A DNA stretch of 35,130 bases from Acidimicrobiia bacterium. Its GTDB lineage: Bacteria; Actinomycetota; Acidimicrobiia; Acidimicrobiales; Bin134. The DNA is taken from contig JAJEGM010000018.1 in assembly GCA_022819825.1 (NCBI GenBank), positions 1 to 35,130 on the forward strand. The letters are read 5' to 3'. The position numbers and the translations under genes are program-made. How positions within the stretch are numbered: position 1 is the stretch's first letter; every line of letters starts with the position of its first letter. Below are positions 7,462 through 15,538 of the stretch, piece by piece. The notes under the pieces are model-generated. The model searched no databases and was not told where the DNA came from. It worked only from the letters and a program-made list of their open reading frames with translations.

Positions 7462-8196
7462 ATGACCATGCAAGCCACGTCCAACAACGCAGTCCACAGC
7501 GATCTGGGCAGCCCCGCGCTGTCGAGCGGCGAGCTGGCCGCCATCTCGCCCAAGTTCGCCGAGGGCTACGCCCGCATTCGCGACGTGACCGACCGCGACG
7601 GCGCCTGCCCGGCATGGGCCAAGGCCCTGTATATGGCGTGCGCGGCGTCGGTGAGGGTGCAGCCTGAGCTGGCCCTTCGCGAGCTGACCCGATCCCGCGA
7701 GCTTGGGCTCACCCTGAGCGACGCCCGAGGCGCGTCGCTGGCCGTGCTCATCTCCCGGGGGGAGGCCACCTACAACGCCTTTGCCCGAGCCATCGATCAA
7801 GCATTCGACATCGCCGCTGAGCAGTCCACCGAGCCGATCCCCGATTTCGAACTCGACCGCCAGGCCGCGCTCGACTACTTCCAGAGCTATTTCGGCTTCG
7901 TGCCCGACTACATCGAGGTGATGGCCGACAACGCTCCCCGAGCGCTGGAGGGTTACGTGCTCATGCGGCAGTGGTCGCTGGCCGAGAACAAGCTCGACGC
8001 CAAGCATGTGGAGTTGCTGCTGTGCACCATCAACGCCGCCGAGTTCTCCAGCCGGTTTGTGAACATCCACTGCAACGGCGCCCGCAACGCCGGGGCCACC
8101 GAGGCCGAGATCACCGAGGCGGTGGTGTGCGCCATCCCCATTTCCGGCGTGGCCTCCTGGCTGCCCGGCGCCGACGGGATCATGGAAGGCCGTTGA
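7462..8196 (+). CDS. Carboxymuconolactone decarboxylase (CMD/AhpD)-like protein
   Basis: A 244-residue protein with two CMD-like helical units: one around AWAKALYMACAASVRVQ, the second around KHVELLLCTINAAEF and NIHCNGARNAGATEAEITEAV. The second closely follows the CMD core pattern, including the Gly-Ala-Thr-x-x-Glu-Ile segment. The CxxC redox pair of AhpD-type peroxidase partners is absent; only a single Cys lies at the HCNGA site, so a peroxidase role is unlikely. A decarboxylase, lactonase or isomerase-like role is more plausible but unproven. The start ATG 7462 follows an AGAGG motif. It lies 41 bases after the SDR and precedes the ACMSD-like amidohydrolase, a pairing that fits ring-cleavage product processing. 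Confidence 0.75.
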   Translation: MTMQATSNNAVHSDLGSPALSSGELAAISPKFAEGYARIRDVTDRDGACPAWAKALYMACAASVRVQPELALRELTRSRELGLTLSDARGASLAVLISRGEATYNAFARAIDQAFDIAAEQSTEPIPDFELDRQAALDYFQSYFGFVPDYIEVMADNAPRALEGYVLMRQWSLAENKLDAKHVELLLCTINAAEFSSRFVNIHCNGARNAGATEAEITEAVVCAIPISGVASWLPGADGIMEGR

Positions 8197-8283
8197 CGCA
8201 ATGATGCGCCGCCTTACGGCGGACCGGCGTGATCGACGTGGGCCAACAAACAGGACCAGCGCAAACCACGGGGAAGGGTCAGC

Positions 8284-9267
8284 ATGACGACAGGCCTTAT
8301 CGACGTCCACGCCCACATCGTGCTGGAGGGCACGATGGGAGCGGCTGGGCCGTGCGGCCCCGAGATCGGCGCCCACGACGACGGCACCCCCTGGTTCCGG
8401 GTGGGCGGCTACCAGCTCGACGGAGTGGCCTACCGGGGGTCGCTGTTCATCGAGCTGGACATGCGCTTGGAGGCCATGGACGCCCAGGGCATCTCGGTGC
8501 AGGCCCTTTCGCCCAACCCGCTCACCTATCTGCATTTCATCGAGCCGCAGCTGGCCGTTGACTTCTGCCGCCGCCACAACGACGACCTGGCCGCCGCGGT
8601 GGCCCTGCACCCCGACCGCTTCGTCGGTCTGGCCGCGCTGCCTATGCAAGACGTCGACGCCGCCTGCGCCGAGCTGGAGCGGGCGGTGGGGGAGCTGGGC
8701 CTTTTGGCTGGCTACACCGGCACCGATTTCGGCACCCCGCTGGACGACGCGGCCCTCGACCAGCTCTGGTCGCTGTGTACTGAGCTCAACGTGCCCCACT
8801 TCTTGCACCCCACCCAGTCGGGCATCGACGGCCCGCTGCTCGACCCTCGGCTGCGCCGCTGGGACCTCGACCTGGTGCTGGAGTACTCCTACGAGGAGAC
8901 GGTGGCGGTGGCCACCCTGGTGTTTGGCGGGGTCACCGAGCGCCACCCCGACCTCGACCTGTGTCTGTCCCACGGCGGCGGCACCACCCCTGTCATCCTG
9001 TCCAAGCTCCGCAAGCTGGCCGAGCGCCGCCCCGCCGCCCCCGAGTGGATCAAAGAGCCCGGCGCCTTCGACCGAGCCCTCAGCCGCCTGTGGTTCGACT
9101 GCCACATCACCGGCGTCGCCGAACTCACCTTGGCCCTAGACCAATACGGCACCGACCGTCTCGTCTACGGCACCAACTTCGGCGGCTGGGACCGAGGCAC
9201 CGGACCCGATGTCACCCACCTAGCCGACACCCTCAACACCAACGCCACCCGCCTACTCCGCCTCTAG
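8284..9267 (+). CDS. ACMSD-like amidohydrolase (amidohydrolase 2 family)
   Basis: A 327-residue TIM-barrel metal-dependent hydrolase or decarboxylase of the amidohydrolase-2 group, which includes 2-amino-3-carboxymuconate semialdehyde decarboxylase. Visible metal-site residues are H9-x-H11 (DVHAHIV), the His of FLHPTQSG, and the His of LSHGGGTTP. The C-terminal strand where family members carry a metal-binding Asp (GSD or GTD) reads YGTNFGGWD, with Asn at about 298. The family catalyses non-oxidative decarboxylation or hydrolysis of unsaturated carboxylates. The start ATG 8284 follows GGGAAGG. It is last in the operon from the acyl-CoA dehydrogenase, 87 bases after the CMD-like gene. Its TAG overlaps the convergent SnoaL-like gene's stop in a shared CTAG. 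Confidence 0.85.
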   Translation: MTTGLIDVHAHIVLEGTMGAAGPCGPEIGAHDDGTPWFRVGGYQLDGVAYRGSLFIELDMRLEAMDAQGISVQALSPNPLTYLHFIEPQLAVDFCRRHNDDLAAAVALHPDRFVGLAALPMQDVDAACAELERAVGELGLLAGYTGTDFGTPLDDAALDQLWSLCTELNVPHFLHPTQSGIDGPLLDPRLRRWDLDLVLEYSYEETVAVATLVFGGVTERHPDLDLCLSHGGGTTPVILSKLRKLAERRPAAPEWIKEPGAFDRALSRLWFDCHITGVAELTLALDQYGTDRLVYGTNFGGWDRGTGPDVTHLADTLNTNATRLLRL

Positions 9268-9773
9268 CCGCCGTCTTGTTGGCGGGCGGCCCAGCGGGTT
9301 TGGGAGATGGTTTCTACTTCGGGGTTGCCGTCTAGGAAGGTCTGCTCCAGGAGGCGGTGGGCGATGCGCCAGCCGTCGGGGGTGCGGACCATTTGGTCGA
9401 TGTACTTGCCGCCGACGATGAAGGTGTCGCCGCCGGGGACATCAGCGATGTACTTGGTGGCGATGAAGTAGCACCCGGCGATGGCCTTGTCGCCGTCGAT
9501 CTGGGCCCAGTGGCAGCCGTTGAGGTGCTGGCTGGCGTCGGCTGGCTCCAGCGATGAGGCGCACTTGGCCACGATGGCCTCGATCCCCTCGAACCGCTCG
9601 CCCCGGTAGTCAGCCACTGCGTCGGGCAAGAAGATCTCCTTGAGCGCCTCCCAGTTGTGGTTGTCCAGGCTCCAGGCGTACCGAATCTGGATGTGGCGGA
9701 TGGCGTCGCGGTCCAAGAGGTCTTGGATTCGATCCACGTCGAGGGCCGGGGTGTCTTCTGATCTGGTCTCCAT
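9264..9773 (-). CDS. SnoaL-like / NTF2-fold protein
   Basis: A 169-residue protein with the cone-shaped NTF2/SnoaL pattern. An N-terminal helix pair (LDRDAIRHIQIRYAWSLDN, then WEALKEIFLPDAVADYRG) is followed by a curved beta-sheet (CHWAQIDGDKAIAGCYFIA, then GGKYIDQMVRTPDGWRIAHR). This arrangement is common in steroid-isomerase, dehydratase and polyketide-cyclase relatives in catabolic clusters. The RYA and WRI segments are family signatures; the catalytic residue is not certain. It is a single gene on the minus strand, divergent from the SDR at 9824 and tail-to-tail with the amidohydrolase. It probably acts as a small dehydratase, isomerase or cyclase on a pathway intermediate. Confidence 0.82.
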   Translation of the reverse strand: METRSEDTPALDVDRIQDLLDRDAIRHIQIRYAWSLDNHNWEALKEIFLPDAVADYRGERFEGIEAIVAKCASSLEPADASQHLNGCHWAQIDGDKAIAGCYFIATKYIADVPGGDTFIVGGKYIDQMVRTPDGWRIAHRLLEQTFLDGNPEVETISQTRWAARQQDGG

Positions 9774-9823
9774 AGGCCGCTCAGGTTACGGTGCCGGGCG
9801 CAGTCGATTCACAGGAGGCAACG

Positions 9824-10660
9824 ATGAGCGGACGACTAGACGGACGGGTGGCGGCCATCACGGGGGCGTCCAGCGGTATCGGCCGGGCCGCGGCTGAGCG
9901 ATTTGCCGAGGAGGGCGCCAAGGTGGCCATCGGCGATATCCAAGACGACGCGGGTCGGAAACTGGCCGAGTCTCTAGGCGGCGCCGCAATCTACGTCCAC
10001 TGCGACGTGACCACCGAAAACGACGTGTCCGGGCTGGTAGACGCCGCGGTGGCCGAGTTCGGGCAGCTCGACGTGATGTACAACAACGCTGGCATCGTCG
10101 GTGCGGTGGGTCCTGTCGACACCACCCCGGCCGATGAGTGGCACGCCAGCATCGACGTCCTGCTCCACGGAGTGTTTTACGGCGTCAAGCACGCCGCCCG
10201 GGTGATGAAGCCCCGGATGACGGGCTCGATCATCTCAATGTCGAGCACCGCAGGGGTGATGGGCGGCCTCGGCCCCCACGCCTATGCCGCCGCCAAGCAC
10301 GCCGTGGTCGGCCTGACCAAGAACGCCGCCGCCGAGCTGTGCCGCTTCGGCATCCGGGTGAATTGCATCGCTCCTGCGTCCATGGCCACCCCGATGGTGG
10401 CCTTCGCCCATACTGGCGACCACACCAACATGGACGGTGCGCTGGCCGAGCTCACTGCCAGCTCCCCGCTGATCGGCCGCCCCGGCCTAGCCACCGACGT
10501 GGCCAACGCCGCCCTGTGGCTGGCCTCCGACGAGTCGGGCTACACCAGCGGCCACACCCTGGCCACCGACGCCGGATTCACCACCGGGGCCCGGCCCGAC
10601 GCCCCCGGCTTCGCCGACTACGCCCCCATGATCCGCGAAGCCGGCCGCACCGGTCTGTAG
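9824..10660 (+). CDS. SDR-family NAD(P)-dependent oxidoreductase
   Basis: A 278-residue classical SDR with TGASSGIGR at the coenzyme site, NNAG in the central strand, the Ser of ISMSSTAG and the YAAAK catalytic pair. An insertion near AFAHTGDHTNMD forms the substrate lobe. The Asp at the end of the second strand (IGDIQDD) suggests NAD+ preference, hence an oxidative role. The start ATG 9824 follows AGGAGG at ideal spacing. It is the first gene of an operon with the second copy of the unrecognised two-repeat protein (36 bases later) and an amidohydrolase. Confidence 0.92.
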   Translation: MSGRLDGRVAAITGASSGIGRAAAERFAEEGAKVAIGDIQDDAGRKLAESLGGAAIYVHCDVTTENDVSGLVDAAVAEFGQLDVMYNNAGIVGAVGPVDTTPADEWHASIDVLLHGVFYGVKHAARVMKPRMTGSIISMSSTAGVMGGLGPHAYAAAKHAVVGLTKNAAAELCRFGIRVNCIAPASMATPMVAFAHTGDHTNMDGALAELTASSPLIGRPGLATDVANAALWLASDESGYTSGHTLATDAGFTTGARPDAPGFADYAPMIREAGRTGL

Positions 10661-10696
10661 GGAATCAGCGGAGCAAGCAAGGAGTAACGTCGAGCC

Positions 10697-11560
10697 GTGC
10701 CTGAAGAAGCCCCACTGCTGGCCAACGAAGAAGACCACCCCCAAGAGGTGGTGTTCACCGACGGCGACCGCCGGATCGTGACCATGGACTCGGCCCGGTA
10801 CGTGGACGCCCGCAACCGGGACAACGACGTGGTGGTGCCGTCTTCGTATCTCGGAGTGCTGCCCGCCCGGCTCATGGCCCCCCATCGGCCGAAGGGGGTC
10901 ATCGGCCACGACGGCTGTATCGGAAAAGACGGCGCGGGCATCTCCGGGCTCTGGTTCTTGGAGGCTCTCGGCATCCCCGCGGCCACCGCCGACGGGATGA
11001 GCGCCGAGCTGGGCAACGGCCTCGACCTGTACGAGACCGGGGTCATCTCCCGGCTCAACATCTACGCCGAGCGCTGCGGGGTCACCGAGGGCATGGCCGT
11101 TTCAGAGGCGGCCAAGCTGCTGTTGAACAACGATCCCGGCGAGGTGGACGAGGGCACCAAGATCCGCCGCGAGGTCAAGGCCACCACCGACAGCGGACGC
11201 CAGATCGTGGTGACCGACTCCATTGTGTTCGCCTTGCCTGAAGACTCCCGCAACGTGCTGGTCACCGCGGGCCACACCGGGCGCAGCGGGGCGGATTTCC
11301 TGCTGGAGGTGAGCCCCCATGGCTTCATCTGCTCCGATGGAGGCCGCAGCAAGAACGACGCCGGCATCGCCGGGTTGGCTATCACCGAGGCCCACGGACT
11401 GGCCGGTGCCTGCTGCGATGCGTGGAGTGCCCCGGTGGGGGATGCGTTCAAGGCGTACGATGAGGGGATCATCAGCGCGTGCAACCAGCCAGCCCGCGAC
11501 CGAGGCGTCGAGGTGGGGATGTCCGTCAAGGACGCCGCCGCGGCCTTGCTGGGGGACTGA
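10697..11560 (+). CDS. Unrecognised protein made of two homologous halves (paralog B)
   Basis: A 287-residue protein starting at GTG 10697, with AAGGAG upstream. It is a paralog of the gene at 3858-4700. Residues 67-145 and 209-287 align without a gap over 79 positions with about 33 identities by hand count; shared features are DG, AGI-GL, EA-G, D--SA--G, Y--G-IS--N, GV--GM-V and AA--LL. Residues 24-66 also align with about 167-208 (IV--DS, N-V-V). So the whole protein is a duplicated unit of about 120 residues. NVLVTAGHTGRS and GFICSDGGR in the second half are the most conserved between paralogs and may form the active or binding site. No export signal is seen. It lies 15 bases before an amidohydrolase gene. 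Function is unknown. Confidence 0.8.
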   Translation: MPEEAPLLANEEDHPQEVVFTDGDRRIVTMDSARYVDARNRDNDVVVPSSYLGVLPARLMAPHRPKGVIGHDGCIGKDGAGISGLWFLEALGIPAATADGMSAELGNGLDLYETGVISRLNIYAERCGVTEGMAVSEAAKLLLNNDPGEVDEGTKIRREVKATTDSGRQIVVTDSIVFALPEDSRNVLVTAGHTGRSGADFLLEVSPHGFICSDGGRSKNDAGIAGLAITEAHGLAGACCDAWSAPVGDAFKAYDEGIISACNQPARDRGVEVGMSVKDAAAALLGD

Positions 11561-11575
11561 AGGGGGCTAAGTCAG

Positions 11576-12898
11576 ATGACCGAGCCGACGCCCATCCTGA
11601 TCACCGGGGGAACGGTGATCGACGGCACCGGTTCCCCACCCCAACCCGACACGGCGGTGTTGCTGGAAGGCGACCGCATTGCCGCCGTCGGCCCCGATGC
11701 GGGTACCGACCAGCCCGACGCCACCGTCATCGACGCCACCGGATGCACCGTCATGCCCGGACTCATCGACGCCCACGTCCATTGCACCTTCGACGACGTG
11801 CAGTCTAACGATGAGCTGTTCTTCCACCGCGACCACACCCTGGCCGCGCTGATCGCCGCCCAGAACCTCCAGAAGCTGCTGATGGCCGGGGTCACCGGAT
11901 TCTGCGACCCCGACACCCTTTTCTCCATGGGCCCATCGCTGCGCGATGCGGTGGACGCCGGCGTGGTGGAGGGCCCCCGCATGGCCACTGGGGTGCAAGC
12001 GCTGGTCACCGCGGTGGGCGGCACTGCCGGGCGGCTCATTCCGGACAACGGGGTGGTGGGCTACGCCCAGGTGGTGACCACGGTCGATGAGATGATCCAG
12101 ATGACTCGCCGCCACATCAAGTACGGCGCAGACTGGATCAAGATCCACGCAACTGGGTCCATCCCCCGCCACAAGGGCGAGCTTTTGGCCTGGAAGCCCG
12201 AGGAGTTGAAGGCGGTGTGCGACACCGCCCACGAGCTGGAGACCCCGGTGATGGCCCATGCCCGCTCGGCGGGCAGCACCCAAGCTTGTGCCGAGGCCGG
12301 CGTCGATCTCATCCTGCACGCATCGTTTATGGACGACGCCGGGCTCGAAGCGGTGATCGACGCCGGGGCTGCCCTCATGCCCACCTTCACGTTCCTGGCC
12401 AACCTGGCCGACTACGGCCACCTGGTGGGCGCCGGGGCCGGCATGCAGGACGTGTTCCGGGGCGAGATCGAGGCCACTGCCAAGATGATGGCCAAGGCCC
12501 ACGACGCCGGGGTGCCGCTGTTGTGCGGCTCGGAATCGGGGTTCGCCCTCACTCCCTACGGCCACTGGCACGCCCGGGAGCTGGAAGTGCTGGTGGAATC
12601 GGTCGGGCTGAGCCCGCTTCAGGCCATCGCCTGCGCCACCGCCAACGGCGCCATCGCAATGCGAATGGAGGGCGAGGTGGGCACCCTGGCCCCCGGAATG
12701 GCTGCCGACGTGCTGGTGGTGGACGGAAACCCGGCCGCCGACGTCACCGTGCTGGCCAACAGGGCCAACCTCCGCAGGGTGATCAGCCGCGGCGAACTCG
12801 TCGATCTAGATCGCCCCTGGCCCACCCGCTCCCCCATTCCCGGCGAGAAAGTGGCCAACTGGGCCGCCCAGATCCTCACCAGCGACTTGGTCAACTAA
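11576..12898 (+). CDS. Imidazolonepropionase-like metal-dependent amidohydrolase
   Basis: A 440-residue amidohydrolase with the split N- and C-terminal beta-sandwich and a TIM barrel. Visible site residues are HVH in PGLIDAHVHC, a Lys in DWIKIHATGS (a candidate carboxylated lysine), the His of VMAHARS and the His of LILHASF. The C-terminal strand reads LCGSESGFALTPYGHW, where relatives usually have GTDSG. Position 320 is thus Glu instead of the usual metal-binding or catalytic Asp. It then closes with GTLAPGMAADVLVVDGNP, the classical C-terminal sandwich motif. Members hydrolyse cyclic amides, lactams or dipeptide-like bonds. It lies 15 bases after paralog B and ends tail-to-tail with the P450 gene, sharing four bases. 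Confidence 0.88.
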   Translation: MTEPTPILITGGTVIDGTGSPPQPDTAVLLEGDRIAAVGPDAGTDQPDATVIDATGCTVMPGLIDAHVHCTFDDVQSNDELFFHRDHTLAALIAAQNLQKLLMAGVTGFCDPDTLFSMGPSLRDAVDAGVVEGPRMATGVQALVTAVGGTAGRLIPDNGVVGYAQVVTTVDEMIQMTRRHIKYGADWIKIHATGSIPRHKGELLAWKPEELKAVCDTAHELETPVMAHARSAGSTQACAEAGVDLILHASFMDDAGLEAVIDAGAALMPTFTFLANLADYGHLVGAGAGMQDVFRGEIEATAKMMAKAHDAGVPLLCGSESGFALTPYGHWHARELEVLVESVGLSPLQAIACATANGAIAMRMEGEVGTLAPGMAADVLVVDGNPAADVTVLANRANLRRVISRGELVDLDRPWPTRSPIPGEKVANWAAQILTSDLVN

Positions 12899-14097
12899 GC
12901 CGCAAACACCACCGGGTAGCGGCCGAAGTAGGGGCGGGTGGTGGAGGCGTCCATCTCTGGTGGGTCGTCGGGGTCGGGGCGGCAGCCGTGGTCGAACAGG
13001 GTCTGCACCGCTGCTGGCACTAGCCCGAACAGGTGGGCGTCGACGTCGTCGCCGTCCATGAACGTGACTCCGGCGGCCAAGTCTTGGCCGATGCAGGCGT
13101 GCATGCCCTGACCAAAGCTCAGCCCCCACGGGGCAATTCCCTCGGGCAGGGTGCGGTCGGGATTGAAGTCGGCGGCATCGTCGCCGAACACCGAGGTATC
13201 CCGGTTCACCGACAGGAGATCCAGCGTGACCCGGTCGCCTTTGGCGATGTGGACGCCACTCGACAGGTCTATGTCGGCCAGGGCCCAGCGCATGCCCGTA
13301 TGGCTGGAGGGCTGGAGGCGGATGGTCTCGTGGGTGCAGCGCTGCATGAACAAGCGGTCGTCGCGCACCCGGTTCTCGTCTTCTGGGTGATCGGCCAGCC
13401 AGCCGAAGATGTTGTGTACTACCCGGTTGAAGGCGGTGGCCGAGGTGTGGGCCCCGGCCAGCATGTAGAAGGCAATCTCCCGCCGGATGGTCTCGTGGCT
13501 CAGGTCCAGGCGGTCCTGGTTGTGCATCAGCACCATCAACACGTCTTTGGGCAGCTCGTCGGCGTCGATCTCTCCGGCCTCTAGCTGGTCGAGCAGCGCC
13601 TGGCGCCGGTCCATGCCCGGGGTGAGGAACTCTGCGTCGAATGCGTCGAGCGCAGCCTCGATCTCGACCACCTTGGCCTCCTTGTCGCCGGTGTGGTGGG
13701 CCAAGGTGGCCCCCTCGATGAAGGTGGTCAGGTAGTCGTATAGCCGGAAGGTCTCCTCCGGGGTGCCCTGGGGCCGGTCCACCCCGGCGGTGAACGCGGC
13801 CAGGTTCATCATGAGCTGGTGGCCCAGCTTCACCAGCTCGGCCTTGCCCTCGGCCAAGTGGGGCGCCAGCGTCGACTCGATGATGGGCGGGAACAAATCC
13901 TGTTCGTACAGCATGAACGTGTCCCGGCGGAAAAGTCGGTTCTCCAGCCGGCGACGGTCCCGGTGCTCATCGCCGTGGAGGTTCACCACCACGTCGCTCA
14001 TGATCACCTCGCCGGCGTCGTACAGCGCTTGGCGAAGATTCTTGTTCCGATAGCACTCCCGGGCTTCGGCGAACGTGGTCACGGTGATTTCTGCCAT
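12895..14097 (-). CDS. Cytochrome P450 (copy 1)
   Basis: A 400-residue soluble bacterial P450. The I-helix oxygen-activation segment is AGAHTSAT, the K-helix ExxR is ETIR, and the haem loop is FGQGMHACIGQDLA with the proximal Cys at 335. It has no membrane anchor, as usual for bacterial class I enzymes, and needs a ferredoxin and reductase; a ferredoxin lies at 24152. It is a clear paralog of the P450 at 25240, sharing the MAEIT start, RRLENRLFRR and the position of the haem Cys. The start ATG 14097 gives MAEITV, matching copy 2; an upstream ATG at 14121 overlaps the candidate operator. It is divergent from the Liv-type importer across 91 bases. The substrate is unknown. Confidence 0.93.
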   Translation of the reverse strand: MAEITVTTFAEARECYRNKNLRQALYDAGEVIMSDVVVNLHGDEHRDRRRLENRLFRRDTFMLYEQDLFPPIIESTLAPHLAEGKAELVKLGHQLMMNLAAFTAGVDRPQGTPEETFRLYDYLTTFIEGATLAHHTGDKEAKVVEIEAALDAFDAEFLTPGMDRRQALLDQLEAGEIDADELPKDVLMVLMHNQDRLDLSHETIRREIAFYMLAGAHTSATAFNRVVHNIFGWLADHPEDENRVRDDRLFMQRCTHETIRLQPSSHTGMRWALADIDLSSGVHIAKGDRVTLDLLSVNRDTSVFGDDAADFNPDRTLPEGIAPWGLSFGQGMHACIGQDLAAGVTFMDGDDVDAHLFGLVPAAVQTLFDHGCRPDPDDPPEMDASTTRPYFGRYPVVFAA

Positions 14098-14107
14098 CTC
14101 CGGTATT

Positions 14108-14134
14108 TTGTCACAGAACATTCTCTGTTAGAGT
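14108..14134 (+). promoter_or_regulatory. Promoter of the importer operon with a 16-bp dyad operator
   Basis: Between the divergent P450 and importer genes, TTGTCA (14108-14113) and TAGAGT (14129-14134) make a plausible -35/-10 pair with 15-base spacing for the plus strand. The dyad ACAGAACATTCTCTGT (14113-14128; arms ACAGA/TCTGT) lies between them, a position where a bound repressor would block RNA polymerase. The dyad is also 16 bases from the P450 start codon, so one protein could control both directions. Size and symmetry resemble TetR-type operators. No regulator gene is seen in the window. The promoter and operator calls are inferences from sequence. Confidence 0.45.
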
Positions 14135-14188
14135 CCCGAACTTGTGTACGTCCGATCAGTGCACGTCCTACCAAGTGGAGGGGAATCC

Positions 14189-15529
14189 ATGTCCAAGCTC
14201 TTGAAAGTTCTGGCGCTGCTCTTTGCATTCGCCCTTGTTGTCGCGGCATGCGGCAACGACGATGACGACGGCGACGCCGCCCCGGCTCCAGCAGCCACCG
14301 AGGCGCCCGCCCCGGCGGCCACTGAGGCTCCTGAGCCGGTAGCAACCGAAGCGCCTGCCCCTTCGCCGGACGACGGTTGCGGCTGGGCCACTGATGGCGA
14401 TATGCGAGGCGTGGACAAGGAGAATGGCGTAATCACCATCGGTAGCTCCCAGCCGTTCACCGGCCGGGCCGCTGTTGCTGGTGAGGGTCTGATTGCCGGC
14501 ATCATCATTGCTGTTGACGAGATCAACGCCAACGGCGGCATCGACGGCTGCACCTTCGAGCTGGTCTGGGAGGACGACCGCTTCGAGATCGAGCAGATGG
14601 TTACCAACGTCCGCAAGATGATCGAGCAAGACGACGTGTGGGGTTTCGTAGGAACTGCGGGTTCGCAGGCCATCCCCTCTACTTACCCCGATATCGAAGC
14701 CGCTGGCACCCCGCTGTGGGGCCCGGTGTCGCCTGCCGACCAGGACATCCAAGAGGTGTACCTCACCAACCCGACCCGTACCGAGCAGGGCCGAATCTGC
14801 ATCGACTACTTCGCCGAGCAGGGTGCCACCAGGGTGGCGGCCATCGGCCAGGACAACGAACTGGGCGAGGAGGCGTTCAACGCCATCGACATGCAGGCTC
14901 CGGTTCACGGCATGGAGATCGTGGCCAAGGAAGAGGTCGAGGTGCTCTCCGACGCGGTGGCCCCGGCGGTGCTCTCGGTTATCGACTCGGGTGCCGATGC
15001 GGTGCTCACCGCGCTCGACGGTACCCAGAACGGTTTGGTGCTCGACCAGTTCCATGAGGCTGGGTTCGATCCACTGGTTTGCTCCGACCAGGGTTCCGCC
15101 GGTGCTGGTGGCCAGACCACGGTTGGGCTCGCCGTACCCGAAGCCGCTGACGGCTACTTGGGTGGCCTTCAGGGAGCGCTGCCCGATTCCGACATGGAGT
15201 TCGTGCAGCACTGGCTTGCGATGTGGGAGGCCTACGACGGTCCCGGCGCAGGGAGCTTGGCCCCCAACTTCAGCCTTCAGACCTATTCCATCACTCGGGC
15301 ATTCTTCGAGCTGTGGGACCGGCTGGACGGCGACTACTCCTACGAGAACTTCCACGCCACTGCCGAAGCTATGGGAGACGATCCCATCTTGATTCCGGCG
15401 ATGCCGGTGCTGGCCTGTGGTCCGCTCCCCGGTGGCCACGGCTGTGCCTCGGGTGCGGGAATCGCGGAGTACGACGCTGAGACCATGTCGTGGACTCAGG
15501 TTCGGGAGTTCCTCCCGCCCGCGAGCTGA
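14189..15529 (+). CDS. Branched-chain amino acid-type ABC transporter substrate-binding lipoprotein
   Basis: A 446-residue periplasmic-binding protein of the Leu/Ile/Val type I fold (LivJ/LivK, Peripla_BP_6). The N-terminus is a lipoprotein signal (SKLLKVLALLFAFALVVAAC) with lipobox VAAC and lipidated Cys 21. A Pro/Ala/Thr/Glu linker of repeated ATEAPAP units follows. The binding domain starts at ITIGSSQPFTGRAAVAGEG, a typical LivJ-like opening. ATG 14189 follows GGAGGGG at good spacing, and the predicted signal supports it. It is the first gene of the importer operon, followed by a strong hairpin and the permease gene. This family also binds aromatic and alicyclic acids, amides and urea; with P450 and acyl-CoA genes nearby a hydrophobic carboxylate is likelier than an amino acid, but this is inference. 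Confidence 0.92.
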   Translation: MSKLLKVLALLFAFALVVAACGNDDDDGDAAPAPAATEAPAPAATEAPEPVATEAPAPSPDDGCGWATDGDMRGVDKENGVITIGSSQPFTGRAAVAGEGLIAGIIIAVDEINANGGIDGCTFELVWEDDRFEIEQMVTNVRKMIEQDDVWGFVGTAGSQAIPSTYPDIEAAGTPLWGPVSPADQDIQEVYLTNPTRTEQGRICIDYFAEQGATRVAAIGQDNELGEEAFNAIDMQAPVHGMEIVAKEEVEVLSDAVAPAVLSVIDSGADAVLTALDGTQNGLVLDQFHEAGFDPLVCSDQGSAGAGGQTTVGLAVPEAADGYLGGLQGALPDSDMEFVQHWLAMWEAYDGPGAGSLAPNFSLQTYSITRAFFELWDRLDGDYSYENFHATAEAMGDDPILIPAMPVLACGPLPGGHGCASGAGIAEYDAETMSWTQVREFLPPAS

Positions 15530-15538
15530 TTCACTAGC

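Noticed and set aside
8209..8222. CCGCC-TTAC-GGCGG hairpin after the CMD-like gene
   Set aside because: The stem is only five bases with no T-run and lies inside an apparent operon; too weak to call a terminator.
7447..9105. 552-aa antisense frame opposite the CMD-like and amidohydrolase genes
   Set aside because: It is a typical high-GC shadow frame: Gly/Val/His/Gln-rich with no motifs, and both sense genes have clear family signatures.
14271..14372. Repeated GCC/ACC/GAG-rich units in the binding-protein gene as a DNA repeat element
   Set aside because: They encode the Pro/Ala/Thr/Glu linker after the lipoprotein signal, which is common in surface lipoproteins.
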